Positions 34,859 through 43,648 of a stretch of DNA of 64,000 bases are shown here, piece by piece (position 1 is the first letter of the stretch; the number at the start of each line of letters is the position of its first letter). This DNA comes from Acidimangrovimonas pyrenivorans. GTDB lineage: Bacteria; Pseudomonadota; Alphaproteobacteria; Rhodobacterales; Rhodobacteraceae. The stretch lies in assembly GCF_042643245.1 (NCBI RefSeq), contig NZ_JBHRSK010000004.1:1054001-1118000 (forward strand), in the 5' to 3' direction. A program made the translations under genes and the position numbers. Under the pieces are notes generated by a model. The model had not been told where the DNA came from, searched no databases, and saw only the letters and a program-made list of their open reading frames with translations.

Positions 34859-35269
34859 ATGAATATCGGAGAAGCAGCACAACACTCTGGCTTGCCGGCC
34901 AAGACGATCCGCTATTACGAGGACATCGGCCTCGTCACTCCCCTGCGCAACTTCAATGGCTATCGCGCATTCCGCGACTCGGACGTGCACAAACTGACTT
35001 TCCTCGGGCGGGCTCGCGCCCTCGGCTTCACGATCGAGGACTGTCGCACTCTCATGTCGCTCTACGAAGACCAGGGTCGCGAAAGCGCCGAGGTAAAGCG
35101 ACTGGCCAGCAAGCATGTCGCCGAGATCGAGAACAAGATCGCAAGCCTTCAGACCATGCGCGACACGCTCAGCAATCTGATAAGCTGCTGCGCGGGTGAC
35201 GACCGGCCGGACTGCCCGATCCTGTCCGATCTTGCCGGGGACCTGCAGGCAGCGCAGCACGCTGACTGA
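34859..35269 (+). CDS. cueR: Cu(I)-responsive MerR-family regulator CueR
   Basis: 136 residues. The MerR winged helix begins MNIGEAAQHSGLPAKTIRYYEDIGL; a dimerisation helix follows; the metal-binding loop CCAGDDRPDCPIL carries the two cysteines spaced as in CueR. The start ATG has AAAGGACAAG upstream. CueR activates promoters with 19-base spacers; three such sites are visible in this window. It may also be transcribed from the orphan promoter at 34501. Confidence 0.93.
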   Translation: MNIGEAAQHSGLPAKTIRYYEDIGLVTPLRNFNGYRAFRDSDVHKLTFLGRARALGFTIEDCRTLMSLYEDQGRESAEVKRLASKHVAEIENKIASLQTMRDTLSNLISCCAGDDRPDCPILSDLAGDLQAAQHAD

Positions 35270-35318
35270 CCGCAGGCAACGAAAAGGCCTTCCTCCCCCC
35301 GACAAAGGAGACCGAGAA

Positions 35319-36161
35319 ATGCTTCAAGGCGTCATGCTTCTGTGGTTCCTGCTGACCGCGCTGTCGGTGGCCTTCGTCGCCATCGACATCCGTTCCACCC
35401 CGGAGTCACGGGTTCTGAAATGGGGCTTCGTCCTGCTGACCCTCTACACCGGTCCGGTCGGGGCCTTCCTGTATGTGCTTGGCTGCCGCGAGCCGCTGGA
35501 GGGAATGCACGAACGCTACGTCGCCGTGACCTGGCGCCAGGTGCTGGGCTCGACGATGCATTGTGTCGCCGGCGACGGAGTCGGTATTCTCGCCGGGGCG
35601 GTGATCGCGGGCCCGCTGCTGCTGCACGGACCGACCGAGATGGTGGTGGAATACGCACTCGGCTTCGGCTTCGGCTGGACGATCTTCCAGGCGCTGTTCA
35701 TGCGGCAAATGGCGGGCGGCTCGTTCCTGCGCGCGTTGCGGCAGACTTTCAGCTCAGAACTGCTGTCAATGAATCTGCTGATGGCCGGCATGATGCCGGT
35801 CGCCGCCGCCTGGCGTGCGGCAGTTCCCGCGGCGGAGGATCCATTGCGGCCTGAGTTCTGGTTCGCGATGAGCATGGCGTTGCTTGCGGGGTTCATTGTC
35901 GCCTACCCGATGAACTGGTGGCTGGTCACCAACGGGCTGAAACACGGCATGATGACGGTGCGCCCCAAGGCAGAAAGCACCCCGAAGGCGCAGGGACACG
36001 ACATGGCACAGGCCGGACCCGGCGACCCCAGCATGGAACATGGAGCCGGTCAGGGCGCGCATTCCAAGCGTGCTACGGGCCTGCAAGTGGTAGGAATGGC
36101 CGTCCTATCTTTCGTGGCGCTCGCGGCCGGAGTCGCTCTTGGCCTCGCGATCGGCCCCTGA
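35319..36161 (+). CDS. DUF4396 membrane protein
   Basis: 280 residues with about six hydrophobic segments. FVLLTLYTGPVGAFLYVLGCREP and FGWTIFQALFMRQM fit DUF4396, a membrane family found with copper resistance genes. A hydrophilic, His- and Met-bearing loop (GHDMAQAGPGDPSMEHGAGQGAH) precedes the last membrane segment and could bind copper. It lies 49 bases after cueR on the same strand. Confidence 0.75.
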   Translation: MLQGVMLLWFLLTALSVAFVAIDIRSTPESRVLKWGFVLLTLYTGPVGAFLYVLGCREPLEGMHERYVAVTWRQVLGSTMHCVAGDGVGILAGAVIAGPLLLHGPTEMVVEYALGFGFGWTIFQALFMRQMAGGSFLRALRQTFSSELLSMNLLMAGMMPVAAAWRAAVPAAEDPLRPEFWFAMSMALLAGFIVAYPMNWWLVTNGLKHGMMTVRPKAESTPKAQGHDMAQAGPGDPSMEHGAGQGAHSKRATGLQVVGMAVLSFVALAAGVALGLAIGP

Positions 36162-36178
36162 CCCGGCGCAGACCGAGG

Positions 36179-37036
36179 TCAGTTCGGACGGCGGGCCTCG
36201 AACAGGTTGACGCGAGCTGGCACGCGATACCGACCGTCAACGAGGAACGGGTCCATCGCAGCACGGCATTTCTCGGCAATGGTCCGGCGGTCTGCATCGG
36301 TCCCGCCCTTGAGCGCGATGATGCCCGCGGCCGGGCCAGCCGAGACGAGAAAGTCGATGACCTCGTCCGCGTCGCCGGGCGGGGTCAAAGCGACCTCCCA
36401 TTCGGTGCCTGCGCACTCGGCCAGTCCGGCCGCCCGCAGCAAGCCGAGAACCCGGGCAATGTCGCGAAAAGCCATCGGACCCGGCGCGGCGGGATCGGGG
36501 CGTTCGACCGGCCCAAGCACAGACACCGCCATCTGCACCGGAACGGAAAACCATGGGTTCGCCTCGGCCATCGACCACGCCACGAAGGCCATTCGTCCGC
36601 CGGGACGCAGCGCTCCGCCAATGTTGCGAAAGGCAGCCACGGGATCGTCGAAGAACAGCACCCCAAAGCGCGAGATCATCAGGTCGAAGGCATCTCTATC
36701 GAACACGTGGGTCTGAGCATCCGCCCGGTGAAAGACGACATTGTCCAACCTTTCGGCACCGGCACGGGCGCTTGCATGTTCGACCAGTGGGGCGGAAATG
36801 TCGACGCCCAGGACGCTCCCTGCCGATCCGACATGTCGGGCGCCCTCCATGGTCGTGGTCCCTCCACCACACCCAATGTCGATAACAGCCTCCCCTGGCA
36901 CCGGCCGGGCCGTATCGAATAGCAGGGAATGCACCTCGGCCATCAGCGCGTCGAGCGTCGGCTGCCGGCGCACCCAGTCATGACCACGCTGACCGTTCCA
37001 GGCCGCAGCTTCGGCCGCGTTCGCCTCATTGTTCAT
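36179..37036 (-). CDS. Class I SAM-dependent methyltransferase
   Basis: 285 residues. Motif I VIDIGCGGGTTT and the following GVDISAPLVEHA mark the SAM site; LRPGGRMAFVAW is motif IV/post-motif. Similar to UbiE/Methyltransf_11-type enzymes. GGAGGAGCGGG precedes the ATG. Substrate unknown; converges with the DUF4396 gene. Confidence 0.85.
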   Translation of the reverse strand: MNNEANAAEAAAWNGQRGHDWVRRQPTLDALMAEVHSLLFDTARPVPGEAVIDIGCGGGTTTMEGARHVGSAGSVLGVDISAPLVEHASARAGAERLDNVVFHRADAQTHVFDRDAFDLMISRFGVLFFDDPVAAFRNIGGALRPGGRMAFVAWSMAEANPWFSVPVQMAVSVLGPVERPDPAAPGPMAFRDIARVLGLLRAAGLAECAGTEWEVALTPPGDADEVIDFLVSAGPAAGIIALKGGTDADRRTIAEKCRAAMDPFLVDGRYRVPARVNLFEARRPN

Positions 37037-37452
37037 CCCGCTCCTCCCATGTCACTTCGCCTCGGCGAGTTCCAACGCTACCCGAGCGCAACCGTGGCGC
37101 ACCGCCCTCCAAGACCAGGTGCTGCCCAAGGCCCATTCATCTCCCCCATGGGCCGGAGGTTCGCAGCGTCGCCATAGGCAACTCACATAGAGCGACATCA
37201 TTCGACAGCAACTTGGAGAGGACGATACCGCTTGCGGCACAAGGAACGTAGACTTTGTTGAACGTGATCTCGCAGCACTCGAAGCTCTTGAAAGGGCGTG
37301 CAATGACTACGCCCGGGCGGTTGTTTCGGAAACCACCTTCCCGGGGCGTCACGAGCGCCAAGTTCAGAGAACCGCGACCGAACTCAAGCGCCTTGTTGGC
37401 TTTGCAGGCCACCCAGCAAACCGGAACTCACCTGCCGCGTCGCAAGATGCGC
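37037..37452. other. Intergenic stretch with a possible gene remnant
   Basis: A frame without in-frame start codon (37197-37481, plus strand) reads DFVERDLAALEALERACNDY and ELKRLVGFAGHPA, which looks like protein sequence and may be the remnant of a lost gene. It runs into the end of the PAP2 gene. No other gene is convincing here. Confidence 0.3.
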
Positions 37453-37995
37453 CTACAGGATGCTCGTCGCGAACCGGCTGAGCCTGCTGTCTTCCCGGTA
37501 GAGGGCGCGCACCGCGATGGCCGCGACGATCCCGGTGGCGGCCCCGCCAAGAACGTCAGTGACATAGTGGGTGCCGACATAGACGCGCGACAGGCAGACG
37601 AGGAAGGCCATCGCGAAGAGCGCCAGCGCCCGGCGTGGCAGCCGTAGGAGAGCGAAGGCCATTGCGACCGACATCGAAGCCGTCGCGTGATCCGACGGGA
37701 AGGACCAGTCGGCACTTTTCGCGATCAGCAGATGGGAAACGCCGGCGTCGTAGGGCCGCACGCGGTGAATGAAGAGAAGGACACCCTGGTTGATGGCGAG
37801 GCCCAGCAGGAAGGCAAGCCCGGCGCAGATCGCGGCGTGACGCACATGTTGCCTGTCTTCGCGGCTCCACCATTGCAGGACGACGACGAGAACGATGAAC
37901 GGCACCCCGACTTGCGTGATCGCGACCATTGTGGGGTCGACGAGAGGGGTCTTACCTGCGAAGGAGTTGATCCAGTGGGTAATCGCGGCGTCCAT
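37453..37995 (-). CDS. PAP2-family phosphatase (undecaprenyl-diphosphatase type)
   Basis: 180 residues, several membrane helices. The three PAP2 motifs are present: RVRPYDAG (part of KxxxxxxRP), SFPSDHATAS and SRVYVGTHYVTDVLGG. Dephosphorylates lipid phosphates such as undecaprenyl diphosphate in the membrane. Divergent from the DUF2127 gene. Confidence 0.88.
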   Translation of the reverse strand: MDAAITHWINSFAGKTPLVDPTMVAITQVGVPFIVLVVVLQWWSREDRQHVRHAAICAGLAFLLGLAINQGVLLFIHRVRPYDAGVSHLLIAKSADWSFPSDHATASMSVAMAFALLRLPRRALALFAMAFLVCLSRVYVGTHYVTDVLGGAATGIVAAIAVRALYREDSRLSRFATSIL

Positions 37996-38029
37996 TGCCT
38001 GCCTTTCTCGGAACGAGGACGATCACGGC

Positions 38030-38512
38030 ATGCAAGTCGCCGAGCATCGCATCCATCAGGTTTTCCGCGTTAGCGTGATCCTCAAGGGATTGCACGCGCT
38101 GACCGAGATCGCTGGCGGACTTGTGTTCTACTTCGTTTCAGCACCGGCGATACTTGGCTGGGTCAACCTGCTGACGCAGGAGGAACTGACCGAGGATCCG
38201 CGGGACTTCATCGCGACGCACCTCTTGAGCGCGGCGCAGAACCTGACCGGCGCGACCGAGTCCTTCTACGCCTTCTACCTGATCAGCCACGGCCTGATCA
38301 AAGTCGTCCTGGTAGTGGGGCTGTTGCGCGAGAAGCTTATCGCCTATCCCCTGTCGCTCATCGCGCTTGGCGCCTTCATCGTCTACCAGCTCTACCGCTA
38401 CAGCTACACGCAGTCGTTCGGACTGATCCTGCTGACGGTGTTCGATCTCATCGTGATCGTTCTCGTCTGGCATGAGTGGCGACTGCTGCGAAAGCACCTG
38501 CCGGTGGATTGA
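38030..38512 (+). CDS. DUF2127 membrane protein
   Basis: 160 residues with four hydrophobic segments. Start HRIHQVFRVSVILKGLHALTEIAGG and ISHGLIKVVLVVGLLREKL.AYPLSLIALGAFIVYQLYRY are typical of DUF2127. Function unknown. The start at 38030 is chosen because it matches the family N terminus. Confidence 0.85.
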   Translation: MQVAEHRIHQVFRVSVILKGLHALTEIAGGLVFYFVSAPAILGWVNLLTQEELTEDPRDFIATHLLSAAQNLTGATESFYAFYLISHGLIKVVLVVGLLREKLIAYPLSLIALGAFIVYQLYRYSYTQSFGLILLTVFDLIVIVLVWHEWRLLRKHLPVD

Positions 38513-38633
38513 CGCAGGTCTCAGCCGACGCGGTGGTCGGCTGTCCCGGAGCTGAGGCCTGTCCCACCCTACGGAATGGGTCATTCGCATCGCTCCCTCT
38601 GCTCCTCCATGTTGACGCTGACCCGCCCGGAGA

Positions 38634-39302
38634 TCAGCCCCCCTGCACCAGAAGCTTGCCAAACATGCCCTTCGCCGCGTGGCCGGGTGTCTGGCAGACA
38701 TACCAGTAAACGCCGGGCCGGCGGGCGGTGAAGGTCGTGCCTGCCTCGGCATAGTCGGCCTTGCCGGGATCCTCCGCGCTGCGCCACGGAATCGGCGGCG
38801 CGATCCGGGCCAGCCCGGGGCCGGTCTGCATCATGGCGTAGGCCCCGTAGGGTGGCGCGGCAGGAGAAACGACCACGCCGTGCTCCATATCAGAGCCGTA
38901 GTCCATGTTGACGAGATTGAGATGGACGGTCGCCCCGGCGGGCACGACGAGCGTGGGATTGGTGACGCCATGCACCTCGAAGGTGCCGTCGGGATGGTCG
39001 GGCTGAACTGCCACCATGTCGATGGTGATGTCCGACCCTTTGAACCGGACCGTCCTGCCGTCGACGACGCCCTCGGTCTCCGATGTGGCCAGATACCGCT
39101 TCACCCGCGCGTAGGACCAGACCGCGCCACCCCAGCCCAACGCGACGGGCCGGTCGTTCGCGGTAGCGCCCATCATGCCCGGACCGCCACCCACCATGCC
39201 TTGGCCGGAGCCCATCATTCCCTGCGCAAACGCCGCCGGGGCTGCCAGACCCGCAATGGCCACTATCAAGGAACTGCACTTCAGAAACGTCGCGATCTTC
39301 AT
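38634..39302 (-). CDS. Periplasmic cupredoxin (sulfocyanin/rusticyanin-like)
   Basis: 222 residues with a signal peptide (first 26). The mature N terminus is Met- and Gly-rich (GMMGSGQGMVGGGPGMM). The cupredoxin domain has a His in DMEHGVVV and the C-terminal cluster YVCQTPGHAAKGMFG that supplies Cys, His and Met of a type 1 copper site. Last gene of the copA operon; likely an electron carrier or copper-holding protein. Confidence 0.85.
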   Translation of the reverse strand: MKIATFLKCSSLIVAIAGLAAPAAFAQGMMGSGQGMVGGGPGMMGATANDRPVALGWGGAVWSYARVKRYLATSETEGVVDGRTVRFKGSDITIDMVAVQPDHPDGTFEVHGVTNPTLVVPAGATVHLNLVNMDYGSDMEHGVVVSPAAPPYGAYAMMQTGPGLARIAPPIPWRSAEDPGKADYAEAGTTFTARRPGVYWYVCQTPGHAAKGMFGKLLVQGG

Positions 39303-39326
39303 CTTCGTTCTCCTTGCGAAGCCGGG

Positions 39327-39572
39327 TCAGGCCGACTGCCCGAAGGCTGCGTCGAGGCGCGGCTTCTGGCTGGCGAAGGTCCCGTAGGAGGCTTCGCCGT
39401 CGATCACGGTGATCGGGGCGACACGGACGCCGTAGCGCGCCTTCGCCTCCTCGGCCACCCCGGGGCGCGAGACGTCGCGTTCCTCGAACGCGACGTCGTG
39501 CTCGGCCAGGTAGCGCTTCACCGCCGCGCAGTCGGGACAGCCCGGGCTGGTGTAGACGAGCACCTCAGTCAT
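39327..39572 (-). CDS. Glutaredoxin family protein
   Basis: 81 residues with the redox motif CPDC (C12, C15) after VLVYTSPG, and the cis-Pro loop VAPITVIDG. Placed between copZ and the cupredoxin in a copper operon; probably reduces metal-binding cysteines or resists thiol damage by copper. Confidence 0.88.
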   Translation of the reverse strand: MTEVLVYTSPGCPDCAAVKRYLAEHDVAFEERDVSRPGVAEEAKARYGVRVAPITVIDGEASYGTFASQKPRLDAAFGQSA

Positions 39573-39573
39573 C

Positions 39574-39777
39574 CTACTGGACCTCGGCCTCGTAGCCCTC
39601 TTCCTTGACCGCCGCGATCAGCGCCGCGGGATCGGCCGCACCTTTCACCACGGCAGCGCCAGGTTCCAGCGTGACTTCGGCGCTTTCAACGCCGGCGACG
39701 CCCTCCAGCGCCTTGGTCGCAGCCTTGACGCAGTGGCCGCAAGTCATGCCGGTGATCTTCAGATTGATATCGCTCAT
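39574..39777 (-). CDS. copZ: Copper chaperone CopZ (HMA domain)
   Basis: 67 residues, a single ferredoxin-like HMA domain with MTCGHC (C13, C16). Delivers Cu(I) to the ATPase encoded upstream in the same operon. One base separates its stop from the glutaredoxin start. Confidence 0.93.
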   Translation of the reverse strand: MSDINLKITGMTCGHCVKAATKALEGVAGVESAEVTLEPGAAVVKGAADPAALIAAVKEEGYEAEVQ

Positions 39778-39807
39778 GGGTCTTCTCCTTTTCGGGGTTT
39801 CGATAGG

Positions 39808-40203
39808 TCAGGCGGAAAGCGTTTCGGCCACGCGGCGCAGCTTCGTGGCGACCTCGTTGCCAAGGCGTTCGACGTCGGGGTTGGCGACCATGCCCAGCAC
39901 CGCCGCCGGGTCCATGAACAGCACGCCGACCGTGCCGTCGGCCTCTTCGCGGACGACGACGTTGCAGGGCAGAAGCGCCCCGATATCCGGCTCGGCCTCG
40001 AGCGCCTGATGCGCGAACTGCGGATTGCAGGCGCCGAGGATGACATAGGGGCTGCGGTCGAGCCCCAGCTTGGCCTTGAGCGTGGCGGCCACGTCGATGG
40101 TGGTCAGCACGCCGAAGCCCTCGCCCTTCAGCGCCTCGGTGACGCGCTCGACGGTCGCGTCGAAGCCTTCGGGGCTGGGGACAGCGAATGTGAACTGGCT
40201 CAT
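39808..40203 (-). CDS. DUF302 family protein
   Basis: 131 residues. DVAATLKAKLG, VILGACNPQFAHQAL and GALLPCNVVV are the family hallmarks. Its function is unknown but the conserved Cys residues and its linkage to copper ATPases suggest metal or thiol chemistry. A paralogue is at 53019. Cytoplasmic by sequence. Confidence 0.88.
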   Translation of the reverse strand: MSQFTFAVPSPEGFDATVERVTEALKGEGFGVLTTIDVAATLKAKLGLDRSPYVILGACNPQFAHQALEAEPDIGALLPCNVVVREEADGTVGVLFMDPAAVLGMVANPDVERLGNEVATKLRRVAETLSA

Positions 40204-40233
40204 GGTCTTGTTCCCTTCTCTTGGATTGGATTG

Positions 40234-42729
40234 TCAGGCTTCCGCCCCGGTCTCGAACGCTTGCAGGCGGCGCAGGCGCAGGCTGTTGCCCAGCACGAAG
40301 ACCGACGACAGGCCCATCGCGACACCAGCCACCATCGGGTTCAGGTGAATGCCCCAGGGCGCGGCCAGACCGGCGGCGACCGGGATCAGGATGACGTTGT
40401 AGAAGAACGCCCAGAACAGGTTGCCGCGAATGTTGCCCAGCGTGCGCCGGGCGGCGCCGAGTGCGGTGACCACCTCGCCCAGCTGGCCGCGGGTCAGCGT
40501 CACGTCGGCGGCCTCGATGGCGATGTCGGTGCCGGTCGCCAGCGCGATGCCGACATCGGCCTGTGCCAGCGCCGGGGCGTCGTTGATGCCGTCGCCGACG
40601 AAGGCGACGCGGTGGCCGCCGTCCTGCAGCTTGGTCACCACCTTGGCCTTGTCCTGCGGCAGCACCTCGGCATGGACCTCGTCGATGCCCAGAAGGTCCG
40701 CCACCGCCCGCGCCGTCGCCTTGGCGTCGCCGGTGACCATCGCCACGGAAACGCCCCGGGCGCGCAGCGCGTCGACCACCGCCTTCGCCTCGGGCTTGGC
40801 GCGGTCGGCGATGGCCAGCAGGCCCAGCACCTTGTCCCCGGCGGCGACATAGACGACCGTGCGGCCCGCGCCCTCCATCTCGGCGGCGCGGCTGCCGAGG
40901 TCACCCAGCGCGATGCCCTCGCCCGCCATGAAACGGCGCGCGCCGACGCGCACCAGCCGGCCGTCGATGCGGCCCTCGATGCCGTGGCCAGCGACCGCGC
41001 GGAACTCCGTCACCTCGGGCAGGTCCATGCCCTTCTCGCGCGCGGCGGCAACGACGGCGCGGCCCAGCGGATGTTCCGACGACGCCTCGAGCGCGGCGGC
41101 GAGGCGCAGCGCCGCGTCCGGGTCGGGCGCCACCATGTCGACCAGCACCGGGCGGCCCTCGGTCAGGGTGCCGGTCTTGTCGAACAGCACGGTATCGACA
41201 TGCGAAAGCGTCTCCAGCGCCTCGCCCTTGCGGAAGAGCACGCCGAGTTCGGCCGCGCGCCCGGTGCCGACCATGATCGCCGCCGGCGTCGCCAGGCCCA
41301 TGGCGCAGGGGCAGGCCACCACCAGCACCGCGACCGCCGCCACCAGCGCCACGCTGATGTTGCCGCTGATCGCCATCCAGCCGATGAAGCTCAGCGTGGC
41401 GATCAGCAGCACGACCGGGGTGAAGATCCGCACCACCCGGTCGGCCAGCCCCTGGATCGGCAGCTTGCCGGTCTGGGCGCTTTCCACCAGCTTGATGATC
41501 TGCGCCACCACGGTGTCGCCGCCGACCGAGGTCGCCTCGATCACCAGCCGCCCGTCCTGATCGACGGTGCCGCCGACGACCTCGTCGCCCTCGGCCTTGG
41601 CGACCGGCAGCGGCTCGCCCGTCAGCATCGCCTCGTCGACATGGGCGCGCCCCTCGACGACCCGGCCATCGACCGGCATGCGTTCGCCCGGGCGCACGAC
41701 AAGGCGGTCGCCGACGCGCAGCTGCGCGACCGGCACATCCTGTTCCACGCCCTCGGCATCCAGCCGATGCGCCGTCTTGGCCTGCAGGCCCACGAGCTTG
41801 CGGATCGCGGCCGAGGTCCGGCCCTTGGCGATTTCTTCAAGGTATTTGCCGCCCAGAACGGCGGCGATCACCACGGCGGCGCTGTCGAAGTAGACGTGGC
41901 GCGCCTCGGGCGGGAACAGCGCAGGCGCGATCAGCACCAGCGTGCTGTAGGCCCAGGCCGCGCCGGTGCCGGTGGCGACCAGAGAGTTCATGTCGGGCGA
42001 CAGGTGTCGATAGGCAATCAGCCCGGGCCGGAAGAAACGCCTCCCCGGCACGAAGAGCACCACGCTGGCCAGCACGAACTGCACCCAGTCCCAGAAGCCC
42101 GCGAAAGGGCTGGCAGCGGCAAGCGCGCGGTCGAAGGCGGGCACGAAGGCGCCGCCCATCCCGATCACCACGATCGCCGCGCCGAAGACCGCCGCCAGCG
42201 TCACGTCGCGTCCCATCGCGCGCAGGTTGGCGCGGCGCTTGTCGGCCTCGCTCTCGGCGGCCTCGGCGGCGTCGCCGACCGGATGGGCCTCATAGCCCGC
42301 ATCGGCCACCGTGGCGGCCAGCGTGTCCGCATCCGTCATCGCCGGCAGGAAGCGCACCTTGGCGCGCTCGGTGGCAAGGTTCACGCTGGCCTCCAGCACG
42401 CCCGGGGCCTTGGTCAGGGCACGCTCGACCCGGCCCACGCAGGACGCGCAGGTCATCCCTTCGACGGCCAGCTCGACCTCTGTGCTGACCGGGGTGTAGC
42501 CGGTGTCGCGGATCGCCTCGACGATCTGGTCGGCCGTGATCTGCTTCGGGTCGAAATGCAGTTCCGCCCGCTCGGTCGCAAGGTTCACGCCCGCATCGGA
42601 AACGCCGGTCAGCTTGTTCAGCCCGCGTTCGACGCGCGCGCTGCAGGACGCGCAGGTCATGCCCTCGACATCGACCGAAAGGGCCGGGCGCGGGGTCGCT
42701 GCGCGCGGGGATTGAACGGCAGTATCCAT
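40234..42729 (-). CDS. copA: Copper-exporting P1B-type ATPase CopA
   Basis: 831 residues. Two N-terminal HMA domains, each with MTCASC, are followed by eight membrane helices, the transmembrane CPC in VACPCAMGLATP, the phosphorylation site DKTGTLTEG and the hinge GDGINDAPAL. Pumps Cu(I) to the periplasm. The ATG at 42729 is supported by AGGAGA upstream and lies 59 bases downstream of a CueR-type promoter. It leads the operon copA-DUF302-copZ-grx-cupredoxin. Confidence 0.95.
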   Translation of the reverse strand: MDTAVQSPRAATPRPALSVDVEGMTCASCSARVERGLNKLTGVSDAGVNLATERAELHFDPKQITADQIVEAIRDTGYTPVSTEVELAVEGMTCASCVGRVERALTKAPGVLEASVNLATERAKVRFLPAMTDADTLAATVADAGYEAHPVGDAAEAAESEADKRRANLRAMGRDVTLAAVFGAAIVVIGMGGAFVPAFDRALAAASPFAGFWDWVQFVLASVVLFVPGRRFFRPGLIAYRHLSPDMNSLVATGTGAAWAYSTLVLIAPALFPPEARHVYFDSAAVVIAAVLGGKYLEEIAKGRTSAAIRKLVGLQAKTAHRLDAEGVEQDVPVAQLRVGDRLVVRPGERMPVDGRVVEGRAHVDEAMLTGEPLPVAKAEGDEVVGGTVDQDGRLVIEATSVGGDTVVAQIIKLVESAQTGKLPIQGLADRVVRIFTPVVLLIATLSFIGWMAISGNISVALVAAVAVLVVACPCAMGLATPAAIMVGTGRAAELGVLFRKGEALETLSHVDTVLFDKTGTLTEGRPVLVDMVAPDPDAALRLAAALEASSEHPLGRAVVAAAREKGMDLPEVTEFRAVAGHGIEGRIDGRLVRVGARRFMAGEGIALGDLGSRAAEMEGAGRTVVYVAAGDKVLGLLAIADRAKPEAKAVVDALRARGVSVAMVTGDAKATARAVADLLGIDEVHAEVLPQDKAKVVTKLQDGGHRVAFVGDGINDAPALAQADVGIALATGTDIAIEAADVTLTRGQLGEVVTALGAARRTLGNIRGNLFWAFFYNVILIPVAAGLAAPWGIHLNPMVAGVAMGLSSVFVLGNSLRLRRLQAFETGAEA

Positions 42730-42787
42730 GACGGTTTCTCCTGTCTCGTGGCGCTCGGAATCGGTCTTCCAACCGCGTTCTGATAGC

Positions 42788-42818
42788 CAGATAGGGTTTC
42801 CAGTCACTGGAAGCTCAA
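42788..42818 (-). promoter_or_regulatory. CueR-type copper promoter of copA
   Basis: On the minus strand TTGAGC (42818-42813), the perfect dyad TTCCAGT-G-ACTGGAA (42812-42798) and TATCTG (42793-42788) with a 19-base spacer. This is the classic MerR/CueR arrangement where the activator untwists an over-long spacer. Confidence 0.85.
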
Positions 42819-42989
42819 GGGGTGAAGAAGACATATTCGCGTTTTTGTCGAGATGCCGCGCCAGATCACGCCGGTTTGATCCAAGAGACGGGCCTTCGCG
42901 CCTTCGGCAATATAGGGGAAGGGTCAAGCGCTTCAGTCTCTTGGATGCCGGTTGTGCACCGCCACCGCGAAAGGAGGAACATCCGGGCG

Positions 42990-43598
42990 CTACTCCGCGG
43001 CGGCGCCACCCTGTTCCGGAGGCGTTCCTCCAGAGGCCGCGAAAATGAGCTCTGCGCGGCTGCCGACGCCGAACTTTTCAAGCAGCCGCTCCTGATAGGT
43101 GCGGACGGTAAACTGCGAGATGCCGAGTTTTCTGGCGATCTCCTTGTGGGTCATCCCCCGCACGAGCCCCTCAAGCACGTTGCGTTGACGGGCACTCAGC
43201 CGTGCCGGCGCGTCTCTTCGGCCCGCAGGGGGATCAGGATAGATCCGATAGCCGCTCGCAACGGTCTCGAGCACCTGGACGAGTTCGCCCGAGTCGGTGT
43301 TCTTGAGGACGTATCCGCTGGCCCCCGCCTCCATTGCCGCCGCCAGATCCGACGCGTCCTCGGACACAGTCAGGACCACGACGGGTGGGTCGCCCCGCAA
43401 CGCCTTCAGGGCTGACAGGCCGTCGCATCCGGGCATTTGAAGATCCATGAGAACCAGGTCCGGTGACTGATCGCGCACCGACGCCACACCCGAAGCGCCA
43501 TCGCCATTTTCGGCCACGACGCTGTGGCCATAGTCTTCCAGCACGCGCCGAAGCCCGCTGCGAAAGATCGGATGATCGTCCACTATGATGATGCGCAT
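42990..43598 (-). CDS. NarL/FixJ-family response regulator
   Basis: 202 residues. Receiver domain with DDH at the N terminus, phospho-acceptor Asp in LVLMDLQMPG, Thr in VVLTVSE and Lys in YVLKNTD. C-terminal LuxR-type HTH with ARLSARQRNVLEGLVRGMTHKEIARKL. Cognate kinase is encoded 50 bases upstream. Targets probably include the nearby oxidase or copper operons, by position only. Confidence 0.92.
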   Translation of the reverse strand: MRIIIVDDHPIFRSGLRRVLEDYGHSVVAENGDGASGVASVRDQSPDLVLMDLQMPGCDGLSALKALRGDPPVVVLTVSEDASDLAAAMEAGASGYVLKNTDSGELVQVLETVASGYRIYPDPPAGRRDAPARLSARQRNVLEGLVRGMTHKEIARKLGISQFTVRTYQERLLEKFGVGSRAELIFAASGGTPPEQGGAAAE

Positions 43599-43648
43599 TT
43601 ATCCCGTTTCCCGTGGTCAGCGTAACATTGAACGCCGTCCCGTCAAAC

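Noticed and set aside
34599..34880. 93-codon minus-strand frame over the copA remnant and cueR start
   Set aside because: The plus strand reads as a decayed HMA domain and the start of CueR; the minus frame has no supporting signal.
39733..42783. 1016-codon open frame on the plus strand opposite copA
   Set aside because: It lies antisense to the complete copA, DUF302 and copZ genes. Long antisense frames are common in high-GC DNA and its translation is low-complexity His/Arg/Asp-rich.
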